A DNA stretch of 64,000 nt. It comes from PALSA-894 sp963757565 (GTDB lineage: Bacteria > Pseudomonadota > Alphaproteobacteria > Rhizobiales > Xanthobacteraceae). Below the pieces are notes generated by a model, which had not been told where the DNA came from, searched no databases, and saw only the letters and a program-made list of their open reading frames with translations. Location: assembly GCA_963757565.1 (NCBI GenBank), contig CAVWSB010000011.1, positions 434,001 through 498,000 of the forward strand, written 5' to 3'. The translations under genes were made by a program, and so were the position numbers. Below, piece by piece: positions 7,329 through 15,899 of the stretch. Position 1 is the first letter of the stretch, and each line of letters opens with the position of its first letter.

Positions 7329-8948
7329 TCAAGCGTGCGCCGCGACCGCCTCGCGATAGGCGGTCATCGCGGCTGCGGTCGGCGGCGCAACTTCATCCAG
7401 TTCCGAAATGCGCCGCTCGATCTCCTTGATCACGTGCTTGGAGAACGGTCCGAGGTGCAGGTACATCGCCATCAGCGTCACGATCGGACGAAGCGCGTCG
7501 GGATTGGACTTGCTGATGTCGACGAAGGTCTTCCAGAACGGCGCGCGTACCTCGGGAAGCGTCTGCATGATCTTGTAGAGCACGTCGACGCCGTGACCCT
7601 TCCGGATGTCGCCGTCGGCGAGCTGCTTCGGCCGCCCGGAGCGGTCCATCATCGCGGCCATGCGCGATAGCCGGCCGGCGTAAGCCTCTGGGCTGAACAC
7701 GTTCTCCAGAACGGTTTTGTAATCGGTCAGGATGTCGCGCAACGGGCGCTTGGTATCGAAGTTGCAGCCGAGCGTGCATTGGTCGCCAGCCTGCTCGACG
7801 CGCATGATGTCGTGGCCCTTGTGCAGGCGGCCTTCCTTCTCGAGCCGACGCGTCAGCTGCGTGCCGGGCAGCGCGTACAGCAAGCCCACCATGCAGACCG
7901 GCACGGATGTGTCCTCGATGAATTCGGTCATCGAATGGGCGATCGAGACCTTCTCGGTGTCGAAGCCGAGGATGAAGCCCGCCGTCACGAACATGCCGTA
8001 GCTGTAGATCTTGTGGATGCTCTCGGCGATGTTGCGCTTGGTATTCTGCTTCTTGCGCATCTGGATCAGCGTTTCGGGATCCGGGCTCTCGATCCCGACG
8101 AAGATGCCGAAGAAATTCGCATCCTTCATCGCTTGCAGCATGTCGTCATCGTCGGCGATGTTGATCGAGGCTTCGGTGGTGAACTCGAACGGATAGTCGT
8201 GCTGCTGCAGCCATTGCTTCAGCTTCGGCATCATCGGGCGGACGTGCTTGCGGTTGCCGATGAAGTTGTCGTCGACGAAATCGACATGCCCGCGGTAGCC
8301 GCGATCGTAAAGCGCCTGCAACTCCGCGAAAATCTGGTCTTCTGTCTTGGTGCGCGGCACCCGGCCGTAGAGTTCGATGATGTCGCAGAACTCGCAGGTG
8401 AACGGGCAGCCGCGCGAGAACTGGATGCCGATGTAAAGATACTGTTCAAGCTTGAGCAGGTCGTAACGCGGCAACGGCGATTGCGTCATGTCGATCTTGA
8501 ATTTCTCGGCCGTGAACACGCCCTTGCGCTCGCCGCGCTCCCACGCCGCGATAAAGTCCGCCATGATGTGCTCGGCCTCGCCGATCACCTGGAAATCCGC
8601 CGCCGCATAGAGATGCGGGCTCGACGACACGTCCGGCCCGCCGACGCACACCGGCTTGCCGTGCAGGTGCGCAAATTCGATCAGGTACAGGAAGTCGGGC
8701 TGCTGGTTGAGCATGCCGCCGATCATGATGAGATCGGCCCACGCGGTGTCGGCGTCGGTGAGCGCCTCGGTGTTGCGATTGACGAGGCGGACGTCCCACT
8801 CCTTCGGCAGCATGGCCGCGACCGTGATCAGGCCGAGCGGCGCCGCCGGGTACTTCGCGCCAACCAGCTCGCAGGCCTCCGTGTAATTCCAAAACGAGTT
8901 CGGAATGAACTTCGGATAGACCATCAGGACGCGGGTGGAACTCGCCAT
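7329..8948 (-). CDS. B12-binding domain radical SAM protein (DUF4070 type)
   Basis: A 539-residue protein with an N-terminal cobalamin-binding-like Rossmann domain (about 1-150; VLMVYPKFIPNSFWNYTEAC, then PVCVGGPDVSS). The radical SAM core carries the CxxxCxxC cluster motif in SRGCPFTCEFCDI (about residue 195), then FVDDNFIGN and GIFVGIESPDPETL. A C-terminal region of about 160 residues resembles DUF4070. Relatives include methyltransferases acting on unreactive carbons, among them hopanoid methylases; the substrate here is unknown. The start MASSTRVLMVYPK was chosen because CGGAGGC lies just upstream. The gene stands alone between argB and the DUF1036 gene. Confidence 0.85.
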   Translation of the reverse strand: MASSTRVLMVYPKFIPNSFWNYTEACELVGAKYPAAPLGLITVAAMLPKEWDVRLVNRNTEALTDADTAWADLIMIGGMLNQQPDFLYLIEFAHLHGKPVCVGGPDVSSSPHLYAAADFQVIGEAEHIMADFIAAWERGERKGVFTAEKFKIDMTQSPLPRYDLLKLEQYLYIGIQFSRGCPFTCEFCDIIELYGRVPRTKTEDQIFAELQALYDRGYRGHVDFVDDNFIGNRKHVRPMMPKLKQWLQQHDYPFEFTTEASINIADDDDMLQAMKDANFFGIFVGIESPDPETLIQMRKKQNTKRNIAESIHKIYSYGMFVTAGFILGFDTEKVSIAHSMTEFIEDTSVPVCMVGLLYALPGTQLTRRLEKEGRLHKGHDIMRVEQAGDQCTLGCNFDTKRPLRDILTDYKTVLENVFSPEAYAGRLSRMAAMMDRSGRPKQLADGDIRKGHGVDVLYKIMQTLPEVRAPFWKTFVDISKSNPDALRPIVTLMAMYLHLGPFSKHVIKEIERRISELDEVAPPTAAAMTAYREAVAAHA

Positions 8949-9055
8949 CGTGCCTCCGGGCCGCCGCGGCAACATCGCACGCGGCTTATGACGCCTCAAG
9001 CGCGCCGGCGCAACAAGGGGAAAAGAATTCGTTCGATCAGATACTTACGCGCGGC

Positions 9056-9940
9056 CTAGCGGTGCATCAGCGTTCCCGAGCCTGCGTCGGTGAGCAGTTC
9101 GATCAGCACCGCGTGCTCCACCTTGCCGTCGAGGATGACCACCGCCTCCACGCCGGCCTCGAGCGCGTACATGCAGGTCTCGACCTTCGGGATCATGCCG
9201 CCCGAAATGGTGCCGTCCGCGATCAGGCGGCGCGCGTCGTCCACCGACAGCTCCTTGATCAGCTGCTTGGACTTGTCGAGCACGCCCGGCACGTCGGTGA
9301 GCAGCAGCAGCCGCTTCGCCTTGAGCGCGCCCGCGATCGCGCCTGCGAAGGTGTCGGCATTGACGTTATACGTCTCGCCTGAGGCCGAGGTTGCGACCGG
9401 CGCCAGCACCGGGATCAGCTCGCGGCCGAGGATCTGGCTCAGCACCGTGATGTCGACCTTCTCGGGCTCGCCGACGAAGCCAAGGTCGACCACCTTTTCG
9501 ATATTGGAATCCGGGTCGACCATGGTGCGCGTCACCTTACGCGCCTGCACCATGTTGCCGTCCTTGCCGCACAGCCCGACGGCGCGGCCGCCAGCCGCGT
9601 TGATGTAGCCGACGATTTCCTTGTTGATCGAGCCGGCCAGCACCATTTCGACCACTTCGATGGTCGCCTTGTCGGTGATGCGCAGGCCTGCGGCGAACTC
9701 GGACTTGATGCCGAGCCGCTTGAGCATGTCGCCGATCTGCGGCCCGCCGCCGTGCACCACGACCGGATTGATCGCGGTCTGCTCCATCAGCACGATGTCG
9801 CTCGCGAAGCTTTTCGCCATCGTGGCGTCGCCCATCGCGTGGCCGCCGTATTTCACCACGACGATTTCCTCGTCGTACTGCTGCATATGCGGCAGCGCTT
9901 CCGACAGGATGCGGGCCTGGTCTTGCGGCGAAACGGTCAT
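9056..9940 (-). CDS. argB: acetylglutamate kinase
   Basis: Phosphorylates N-acetyl-L-glutamate, the second step of arginine synthesis. The 294-residue amino-acid kinase fold shows EIVVVKYGGHAMGD (Gly-rich phosphate loop), INPVVVHGGGPQIG, and the nucleotide region TDVPGVLDK. The start MTVSPQDQARILSEALPHMQ at 9940 gives the usual family length; the longer open frame upstream is basic and non-conserved. The frame is intact. Confidence 0.97.
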   Translation of the reverse strand: MTVSPQDQARILSEALPHMQQYDEEIVVVKYGGHAMGDATMAKSFASDIVLMEQTAINPVVVHGGGPQIGDMLKRLGIKSEFAAGLRITDKATIEVVEMVLAGSINKEIVGYINAAGGRAVGLCGKDGNMVQARKVTRTMVDPDSNIEKVVDLGFVGEPEKVDITVLSQILGRELIPVLAPVATSASGETYNVNADTFAGAIAGALKAKRLLLLTDVPGVLDKSKQLIKELSVDDARRLIADGTISGGMIPKVETCMYALEAGVEAVVILDGKVEHAVLIELLTDAGSGTLMHR

Positions 9941-10071
9941 CTGGCGGTCCCGGTCAAATTGTCGGGCCGCTTTTAGCGGGCGAGGATGACAGGCGAAAGG
10001 GCCTTTCCGTGTCCCTTTGCCGGCCGAGGTGCGGGCTCGCATCGGCAGACTTTCCACCCTACTTATCCGGC

Positions 10072-11091
10072 ATGAAAAAGATCGGCTTCCTCTCCTTCGG
10101 CCATTGGACTCCGTCGCCGCAGTCGCAGACGCGGTCGGCCTCCGACGCGCTGCTGCAATCGATCGACCTCGCCGTCGCGGCCGAGGCGCTCGGCGCGGAC
10201 GGCGCTTATTTCCGCGTGCATCATTTCGCCCGCCAGCTTGCCTCGCCGTTCCCGCTGCTCGCCGCCGTAGGCGCGCGCACAAAGACGATTGAGATCGGAA
10301 CCGCCGTCATCGACATGCGCTACGAGAATCCGCTCTACATGGCGGAGGACGCGGGTGCCGCCGATCTCATCGCGGGCGGCCGTCTTCAGCTTGGCATCAG
10401 CCGTGGTTCGCCGGAGCAGGTGATCGATGGCTGGCGCTATTTCGGCTACGCGCCTGTGGAGGGAATGACCGAGGCCGACATGGCGCGCCGCCACGCGGAG
10501 GTCTTTCTCGATGTGCTGCGCGGGGAGGGCTTCGCCAAGCCGAACCCGCGGCCGATGTTTCCGAACCCGCCCGGCCTCCTGCGGCTGGAGCCGCATTCCG
10601 AAGGCCTGCGCGAGCGCATCTGGTGGGGTGCTGCCACGAACGCGACTGCCGAATGGGCGGCCAAACTTGGGATGAACCTGCAAAGCTCGACGCTCAAGAT
10701 CGACGAGAGCGGCAGGCCGTTTCATGTCCAGCAGGCCGAGCAGATCAGGCTCTACCGTGCGGCGTGGAAGGAGGCCGGGCATAAACGCGAGCCGCGGGTC
10801 TCGGTCTCGCGCAGCATCTTCGCGCTCATCGACGATCGCGACCGGGCCTATTTTGGGCACGACGAGAGCGAGGATCAGATCGGATTCCTCGGCGGTGCCG
10901 AGCGCGCCATCTTCGGCCGCAGCTACGCGGCCGAACCGGATGCTTTGATCGAACAGCTCAAGGGCGACGAGGCGATCGCTGAGGCCGATACCCTGTTGTT
11001 GACCGTGCCCAACCAGCTCGGCGTCGACTACAATGCCCATGTCATCGAGGCGATCTTGAAGCACGTCGCGCCGGGCATGGGATGGCGGTGA
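10072..11091 (+). CDS. LLM-class flavin-dependent oxidoreductase
   Basis: A 339-residue luciferase-like TIM-barrel monooxygenase. The N-terminus MKKIGFLSFGHWTP, the YFRVHHFARQLASPF block (His in the flavin/substrate pocket), IEIGTAVIDMRYENPLYMAE and LQLGISRGSPEQVI are typical of the bacterial luciferase family. These enzymes use reduced FMN or F420 from a partner reductase; the substrate is unknown. It is divergent from argB (131 bp between starts). The start at 10072 was chosen over an in-frame GTG at 10009 because MKKIGF fits the first beta strand. An NTF2-like gene follows 25 bases later. Confidence 0.88.
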   Translation: MKKIGFLSFGHWTPSPQSQTRSASDALLQSIDLAVAAEALGADGAYFRVHHFARQLASPFPLLAAVGARTKTIEIGTAVIDMRYENPLYMAEDAGAADLIAGGRLQLGISRGSPEQVIDGWRYFGYAPVEGMTEADMARRHAEVFLDVLRGEGFAKPNPRPMFPNPPGLLRLEPHSEGLRERIWWGAATNATAEWAAKLGMNLQSSTLKIDESGRPFHVQQAEQIRLYRAAWKEAGHKREPRVSVSRSIFALIDDRDRAYFGHDESEDQIGFLGGAERAIFGRSYAAEPDALIEQLKGDEAIAEADTLLLTVPNQLGVDYNAHVIEAILKHVAPGMGWR

Positions 11092-11116
11092 GGTGGCGGT
11101 CAGGGCGGTAATTGCG

Positions 11117-11512
11117 ATGGATGATCGGACCGTGCGGATGGCGCTGAAGCGCCACTGGGATGCTTCGGACGCGAGCGATTTCGAGGCCGAACATGCAATC
11201 TACCGCGAAGATGCTGTGCTTGATTATCCGCAATCGGGTGAGCGGATCCGCGGCCGGCGCAACATTCAGGAAAGTCGATCCGTCCAGCCAAACAAGAAGC
11301 GCTTTACGCTCCGGCGGATTGTCGGCGGCGGCGATCTCTGGGTCAGCGAATTCGTGCTGACCTATGACGGCGTACCATCCTACACCGTGAGCATCATGGA
11401 ATTCCGCGACGGACTGGTGGCTCACGAGACGCAGTATTTCGGCGATCCATTTGCCCCCGGCCCTTCGCGCGCGCACCTCGTCGAGCGGATAGGCGAAGGC
11501 ACGTCATCCTGA
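11117..11512 (+). CDS. SnoaL/NTF2-like family protein
   Basis: A 131-residue product with the NTF2-like pattern: helical MDDRTVRMALKRHWDASDAS, then EHAIYREDAVLDYPQSGERI (polyketide-cyclase-like pocket), then strands to FRDGLVAHETQYFGDPFAP. Many such proteins bind small hydrophobic ligands or act as isomerases or dehydratases. An in-frame GTG at 11093 could add 8 residues, but the ATG at 11117 fits the family start. It probably shares a transcript with the LLM oxidoreductase and ends 7 bases before the convergent tetR stop. Confidence 0.75.
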   Translation: MDDRTVRMALKRHWDASDASDFEAEHAIYREDAVLDYPQSGERIRGRRNIQESRSVQPNKKRFTLRRIVGGGDLWVSEFVLTYDGVPSYTVSIMEFRDGLVAHETQYFGDPFAPGPSRAHLVERIGEGTSS

Positions 11513-11519
11513 GTCAGGC

Positions 11520-12134
11520 CTACCGGGTCGCCGAGGGCATATGCGCGGCGATCAGCGCCTCGCCCATGCGCACGAAGCGCGATGCGGGGCCGTTGGGTCC
11601 CGAACTCTGCGCGCTGACGCGGGCGCCTTCGAGCAGCAGGAACAGTTCGTCCGCCAGCATCTCGGGCTCGGTGAGACCGGCGGCGCCGCACAGCGCGATC
11701 AGGCGTTCGCGCTGCTCGCCCTTGAACGTTTCGATCACGCACTTCGCCGGATGATCCTTCTCGGGTAGCTCGATCGCCGCATTCGCGAGTGCGCAGCCGC
11801 GCTGGTCGGTATCGACCAGATGCGCCTGCATCGACTGGAGCCAGCCGGAGAGCTGGGCGCGCGGGTTGCCGGGATGCGCGGATGCCAGTTCGTCCCAGAA
11901 TCCGCCGGCCTGGCGCGCGAGGCACCGAAGGTACTCTGCCACCAGCTCATCCTTGGACGTGAAGTGGCGGTAGAGCGTCATCTTGTTGGTGCCGGCCGCC
12001 TCCGCGATCGCCTCGACCCCCACAGCGCGGATGCCGTGGCGATAAAACAGGTCCGCGGCGGTCGCCAGGATGCGTTCGCGCGGGGGCGTTTGCGAATTTG
12101 CAGAGATGGAAACGGCGCTTGCAGCAGCGGACAT
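11520..12134 (-). CDS. TetR/AcrR family transcriptional regulator
   Basis: A 204-residue regulator. Its N-terminal helix-turn-helix runs from about residue 15 to 60 (RERILATAADLFYRHGIRAV, then AGTNKMTLYRHFTSKDELV). The C-terminal ligand domain contains a Cys at RGCALANAAIEL. The start MSAAASAVSIS at 12134 was preferred over an upstream Met because it leaves the two operator palindromes in the intergenic space. It is divergent from the azoreductase gene, so it probably represses both that gene and itself. Closest well-known relatives act as sensors of electrophiles or quinones; the ligand is not known here. Confidence 0.9.
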   Translation of the reverse strand: MSAAASAVSISANSQTPPRERILATAADLFYRHGIRAVGVEAIAEAAGTNKMTLYRHFTSKDELVAEYLRCLARQAGGFWDELASAHPGNPRAQLSGWLQSMQAHLVDTDQRGCALANAAIELPEKDHPAKCVIETFKGEQRERLIALCGAAGLTEPEMLADELFLLLEGARVSAQSSGPNGPASRFVRMGEALIAAHMPSATR

Positions 12135-12155
12135 TGAATTTGCCTTGACAGGGGT

Positions 12156-12197
12156 GTTACCGGTCAGTAACAAGCATATATGTGACCGGTCAGTAAC
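12156..12197. promoter_or_regulatory. paired TetR-type operators between tetR and azoR
   Basis: Two near-identical 16-bp sites, GTTACCGGTCAGTAAC (12156-12171) and GTGACCGGTCAGTAAC (12182-12197), repeat with 26-bp spacing. Each is a partial palindrome with GTTAC/GTAAC arms. They lie in the divergent promoter region, which is the expected binding place for the neighbouring TetR regulator. A TTGACA-like hexamer at 12144-12149 is a possible -35 element. Confidence 0.75.
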
Positions 12198-12278
12198 ACG
12201 CCAGAGGGCGAAAGTCACGGGTGGATCGAAACGAAAACCTCCGGCGGGCGGCCGGGCACCAACGAAGGGACCAAAGCG

Positions 12279-12905
12279 ATGAACATCCTCTATGTCACCT
12301 CAAGCTCGCGCGGCAGCGCCTCTTATTCCAACCGGGTCGCCGCAAACGTGCTCGACGAACTGCGCGCCCGCGAGCCCGGCGCGACCGTCACGGTGCGCGA
12401 TCTCGCGCGCGCGCCGCTGCCGCATATCGGTGATGAATTCGTCGCGGCGACCCGTTCGCCGAACGGCCCGCAGACTGATGAACAACGCGCGCTGCTGGCG
12501 CAATCCGATGCGCTCGTGGACGAGCTGTTCGCCGCGGACCTGATCGTGATCGCGACGCCGATGATCAACTTCACCATCCCGTCGAACCTGAAGACCTGGA
12601 TCGACTATGTGGCGCGCGCGGGCCGCACGTTCAGCTACAGCGAGGCGGGGCCGAAAGGGCTTGTCACCGGCAAGCAGGTGATCCTGGTCGCGGCGCGCGG
12701 CGGAATTTACGCGCAGATGCCTGCGCTCGACTTCCAGCTTCCGTATCTGAAAAGCGTGCTCGGCTTCCTCGGCATGACAGACGTTGAAGTGCTCGAAGTC
12801 GAGGGCACGGCCTACGGCCCGGAAGCCGCCGAGAAGGCGGTCGCGGCTGCGACCGCCAAGCTGCACACCCAATGCGATCAGCGTGCCGCCGCGCAAGCCG
12901 CCTAA
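12279..12905 (+). CDS. azoR: FMN-dependent NADH-azoreductase
   Basis: A 208-residue flavodoxin-fold quinone/azo reductase. The start MNILYVTSSSRGSASYSNRV is the FMN phosphate-binding loop. PMINFTIPSNLKTWIDYVAR and the central VAARGGIYAQMP, FLGMTDVEVLEVEGTAYGP are AzoR signatures. It reduces quinones and azo compounds with NAD(P)H, protecting from electrophile stress. Divergent from the TetR regulator with two operators between them; a 50-residue protein gene follows 28 bases after its stop. Confidence 0.93.
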   Translation: MNILYVTSSSRGSASYSNRVAANVLDELRAREPGATVTVRDLARAPLPHIGDEFVAATRSPNGPQTDEQRALLAQSDALVDELFAADLIVIATPMINFTIPSNLKTWIDYVARAGRTFSYSEAGPKGLVTGKQVILVAARGGIYAQMPALDFQLPYLKSVLGFLGMTDVEVLEVEGTAYGPEAAEKAVAAATAKLHTQCDQRAAAQAA

Positions 12906-12933
12906 ACGAAACATACCAAAGAAGGAGCAACCC

Positions 12934-13086
12934 ATGCGATTTTGCCATGACGAATTGACACTCGACGAAATGCTGAACGATCCGCTGATCGGCGCCATGA
13001 TGCGCGCGGACGGCGTCGATCCTGAGCAGCTGGGTGCGGACCTTGCCCGCATGGCCGATGAACAGGAGCCGGCGCTCGCCGACTGA
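12934..13086 (+). CDS. small acidic protein, 50 residues
   Basis: Starts at ATG 12934 after a strong ribosome site (GAAGGAG, 12921-12927). The product MRFCHDELTLDEMLNDPLIG continues to a Met/Asp/Ala-rich acidic end (ARMADEQEPALAD). The frame is open upstream inside azoR, but the ribosome site fixes this start. It is likely co-transcribed with azoR under TetR control. It resembles short conserved proteins of Bradyrhizobium relatives; function unknown. No signal peptide or membrane segment. Confidence 0.65.
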   Translation: MRFCHDELTLDEMLNDPLIGAMMRADGVDPEQLGADLARMADEQEPALAD

Positions 13087-13104
13087 TGCTCTCGTCGTAG
13101 ACAG

Positions 13105-13142
13105 GAAGGGCGCATTCGGCGACAAAGCCGCATGCGCCCTTC
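13105..13142 (+). promoter_or_regulatory. strong hairpin covering the SGNH hydrolase start codon
   Basis: GAAGGGCGCAT (13105-13115) pairs perfectly with ATGCGCCCTTC (13132-13142). After one mismatch the stem continues with four more pairs around the loop GACAAA. The 3' arm begins with the start codon of the next gene. It may end the azoR transcript (there is no T run) or hide the start codon of the downstream gene in a read-through mRNA. Confidence 0.6.
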
Positions 13143-14292
13143 GGTCAAGTCCGCGCTCGCCAACACGGCGCTGGTGCTTGTTTCGCTCGCGGTGACCTAC
13201 CTCGCCGCGAGCTTTGTTATTTTCCGGTTGATGCTGCCGGACCTTTCGCTCAATCTGCATCCGCATTTTCCCGACATCGCCGAGATATTCGCGCAGACCT
13301 CGAAGGCCACCACCGCGCCGCACGATTACATCGCGCTGTTCGGCGACTCCTATGCGGAAGGGCAGGGCGATGGCCTGTTCGCCGCAGGTGGCGACCGCGC
13401 GAAGTTCGTCCACTCCGCGCATGTGCTGCATCGCATCACGGGGCGCGACGTGATCAGTCTCGGCATCGGCGGGGCAGGCAGCGTGCAGATGATGGTGCGC
13501 CAGCCCGCGCGCATCCTGCTCGGCAATTGCTTCCTCTATCCGCGGCTTGAAATGCCGCGGCAGATCTTTGTCTATTTCTACGAGGGCAACGACATCGACG
13601 AGAATGGCTACATCGTCAATCTGGTGCGCACACAGGGCGCGGTGACGCGGGACACGATCTCGCATTTCATCGAGCAACATTACGCGGCGCCGCCGCATTT
13701 CCGCTGCTTCACGGATTTGGGCGAAACCAGCTTCAAGATGGCGCACTTCCTGCTCACCAACACGGAGAGCTTCGAAACGCTGCGCAAGCCTTCGGCGCAC
13801 AATCAGGTGTTGGCGGGCGGTGCGCCGCATGCCGCGCCCGCGCTGCAAAAGCCGCCGGTCGAGATGGAGGCAAGCGCGCGCGACGCATCGCTGATGGTGT
13901 TCGACGTCTCGCTCGAATGGCTTGTGCAGCACTTTCCGTCAGCGGCTGTCACGATGGTGTATCTGCCGTCGCCCGCCGCGATCTATCGCCATGCCGAGCC
14001 GCAGATTGATGCGTACACGCATTGGCCGCTCAACGACGTGCAGGCCATTCCGGCGTCGGACATCTATGCGGCGAGCCAGCGCATCTGCGCGCAGATCCGC
14101 GCGCTCACGCTCAAACACAATGTGCGCTTCGTCGACATGCGCCCGGCGCTGCGCGCCGCCGCGGCCAGCGCGGTCATTCACGGCCCGCGCGACTGGAACC
14201 ACTTCAATGAGGCCGGCTATCGCGTACTCGGCGAAACGCTCGCGCGCACGATCGACGACAAGGCCAGCACCGAATGCGTGGACTGGCAGTAG
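13132..14292 (+). CDS. SGNH/GDSL hydrolase-like protein with N-terminal membrane anchor
   Basis: A 386-residue product. One membrane segment (about residues 10-36, ALANTALVLVSLAVTYLAAS) anchors a catalytic domain that should face the periplasm. SGNH blocks are visible: FGDSYAEGQGDG (block I Ser), GIGGAGSVQM (block II Gly), YFYEGND (block III Asn), and DWNHFNEAGYRV near the C-terminus (block V Asp/His). Such enzymes deacylate glycans, lipids or peptidoglycan; the substrate is unknown. The only Met before the membrane segment lies inside a hairpin at 13105-13142. It stands alone, followed by a convergent DUF423 gene. Confidence 0.78.
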   Translation: MRPSVKSALANTALVLVSLAVTYLAASFVIFRLMLPDLSLNLHPHFPDIAEIFAQTSKATTAPHDYIALFGDSYAEGQGDGLFAAGGDRAKFVHSAHVLHRITGRDVISLGIGGAGSVQMMVRQPARILLGNCFLYPRLEMPRQIFVYFYEGNDIDENGYIVNLVRTQGAVTRDTISHFIEQHYAAPPHFRCFTDLGETSFKMAHFLLTNTESFETLRKPSAHNQVLAGGAPHAAPALQKPPVEMEASARDASLMVFDVSLEWLVQHFPSAAVTMVYLPSPAAIYRHAEPQIDAYTHWPLNDVQAIPASDIYAASQRICAQIRALTLKHNVRFVDMRPALRAAAASAVIHGPRDWNHFNEAGYRVLGETLARTIDDKASTECVDWQ

Positions 14293-14304
14293 GCGACAGC
14301 GATA

Positions 14305-14661
14305 CTAGGTTCGCGGTCGTCCGAAAGCCGAGACCGCAATTGTCAGCCAGCTTGCGATCATCACCACGCCTCCGGTTGGTGCTGCCATCGGGAACAGTCG
14401 CGTTCCTGACAGCACCAGCATCGCGATATCGCCGGAAAAAAGGATCGCGCCGAGCGCAAGCCCGGCTGCCGCGGCCTGCGCGAGCCTGCGCTGCAGCAGC
14501 CCCGCGTGTGCGGCGGCCACGGCCGCGACGATCGCCGGTGCATGGACCATCAGCATCAGCGCGGCGGGTTCGAGACCCTGAGCCTTGTGCGCGGCGAGCG
14601 CGGCGAGGATGACGCCGCAAGCACCCATCAGGCCGGCCACGCCCAACAGGATGCCCTGCAT
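14305..14661 (-). CDS. DUF423 family small membrane protein
   Basis: A 118-residue protein with four predicted membrane segments. It has the N-terminal GLMGACGVILAALAAHKAQG pattern and the C-terminal PTGGVVMIASWLTIAVSAF typical of DUF423 (YgdD-like) proteins. Function is unknown. Its ATG overlaps the yihA stop by one base, so the two are probably translated from one mRNA. Confidence 0.85.
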   Translation of the reverse strand: MQGILLGVAGLMGACGVILAALAAHKAQGLEPAALMLMVHAPAIVAAVAAAHAGLLQRRLAQAAAAGLALGAILFSGDIAMLVLSGTRLFPMAAPTGGVVMIASWLTIAVSAFGRPRT

Positions 14662-15311
14662 TACCGGCGCTCCCGCATCACGCGCACGATCGCGGCGCGC
14701 AGTTGCGGCATTCCAGTGCCATCATGCGATGAGGTGACGAGGATATCGGGGAACGCGGCGGGGCGCTTGGCCAGCGCCTCCGTGGTTTCGGTCACGCGCC
14801 TCTCCAGATCGCTGCTCTTCACCTGATCCGCCTTGGTAAGGACGATCTGGTAGCTCACCGCCGCTTCGTCGAGCGTCTTGAACACGGTCGCGTCGGCATC
14901 CTTCAACCCGTGGCGCCCATCGACCAGCACATAGACGCGCGCCAGGTTGGCGCGGCCCGAAAGATAGGCATGGATCAGCGCGGTCCACGCGCCGATCTTG
15001 GCCTTGGAGGCCTGTGCATACCCGTAGCCCGGCATGTCGACGAGACGCAGCGGCGAGTTCGTCGTCATGAAATAGATCAGCTCCTGCGTGCGCCCGGGGG
15101 TGTTGGAGGTGCGCGCCAGCGCCTTGCGTCCCGTGAGCCCGTTGATGAGGCTCGACTTGCCGACATTGGAGCGGCCCGCGAACGCGATCTCGAGCCCTTT
15201 CATCGGCGGCAGGCTCTCGGTCGAGCTGGCGGCGGTGGCGAAATCCCACTCGGTCGCGAACAGTTTGCGGCCGGCTTCGATCTCGGCGGACGTGAAGGGC
15301 GATGGGCTCAT
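14661..15311 (-). CDS. yihA: ribosome biogenesis GTP-binding protein YihA/YsxC (EngB)
   Basis: A 216-residue GTPase needed for 50S subunit maturation. Motifs: FAGRSNVGKSSLINGLTGR (G1), LARTSNTPGRTQELIYF (G2), VDMPGYGYA (G3) and LTKADQVK (G4). The start MSPSPFTSAEIEAGRKLF is normal. In related genomes yihA sits between yidC and argB, so about 5 kb on each side here is inserted material. It is the first gene of a yihA-DUF423 unit. The frame is intact. Confidence 0.95.
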   Translation of the reverse strand: MSPSPFTSAEIEAGRKLFATEWDFATAASSTESLPPMKGLEIAFAGRSNVGKSSLINGLTGRKALARTSNTPGRTQELIYFMTTNSPLRLVDMPGYGYAQASKAKIGAWTALIHAYLSGRANLARVYVLVDGRHGLKDADATVFKTLDEAAVSYQIVLTKADQVKSSDLERRVTETTEALAKRPAAFPDILVTSSHDGTGMPQLRAAIVRVMRERR

Positions 15312-15377
15312 GACAAAGGCCTTAGCACTCCGCGGGCCGGCGCGGGATAGTGCAGCCTCAAGCCGCGTTCGCCGATG

Positions 15378-15575
15378 TCACAACTCTCGCAGAACCCGAT
15401 AACCGGTCAGTCTTGCGAGCGCCTGTTCTTCGCGTTCCCAGAACTCGATCGTCTCCGCGAGCTTTTCGAACGAGAATGCGACATTGGCGGAGAATTCAGC
15501 CAGGCGGTCGCATTTCGCAAACCGGCGCCGGACATACGCGGCACGCTCTCGATAGCCTTCCGATCGCTCTGACAT
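15378..15575 (-). CDS. hypothetical protein, 65 residues
   Basis: Starts MSERSEGYRERAAYVRRRFA and is mostly alpha-helical and charged, with Trp/Glu-rich EFWEREEQALARL near the end. It resembles short rhizobial proteins of about 65-75 residues built of one helical pair. No signal peptide. It stands alone upstream of yihA. Function not recognised, and reality of the gene is moderately supported by its amino-acid pattern only. Confidence 0.5.
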   Translation of the reverse strand: MSERSEGYRERAAYVRRRFAKCDRLAEFSANVAFSFEKLAETIEFWEREEQALARLTGYRVLREL

Positions 15576-15899
15576 TGTGTCGACGCCGCACACTTCGAGC
15601 GCGATGCGCTCATGTCCGAAACAAGTGCACGGCGGAAAACGCGGCGTCCAACGGAGCCGTCCGTTAGTCTTACGAGGTCAGGTTAACGGCGCGGAACAAT
15701 GCTGGCGCAGAAATGAAGAGCGCGGCATCGCTGCACGTGGACTGGTTAACCTGCAAGCACTCTTGCGCTGTCAGGCTGGCCGCATTTGGTTCCGATGAAT
15801 TCAGATTTCTTTCCAGCTTGACCAACACTGTGCGGCCACCTTTGGCGCAGCTTGTGTGGATGCCGGTGTCGCCCGCCGGCCAACACAAGGAATTACTCA
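15576..15899. other. intergenic, no gene seen
   Basis: I see no convincing frame, RNA gene or repeat in these 324 bases. The right end holds AAGGAA (15887-15892), the ribosome site of the next gene. The region is less GC-rich than its neighbours. Confidence 0.5.

Noticed and set aside
5285..7429. A long open frame on the + strand of over 700 codons
   Set aside because: It is antisense to the intact nucleotidase and DUF1036 genes and has an Arg/His/Gly-rich composition typical of shadow frames in GC-rich DNA.
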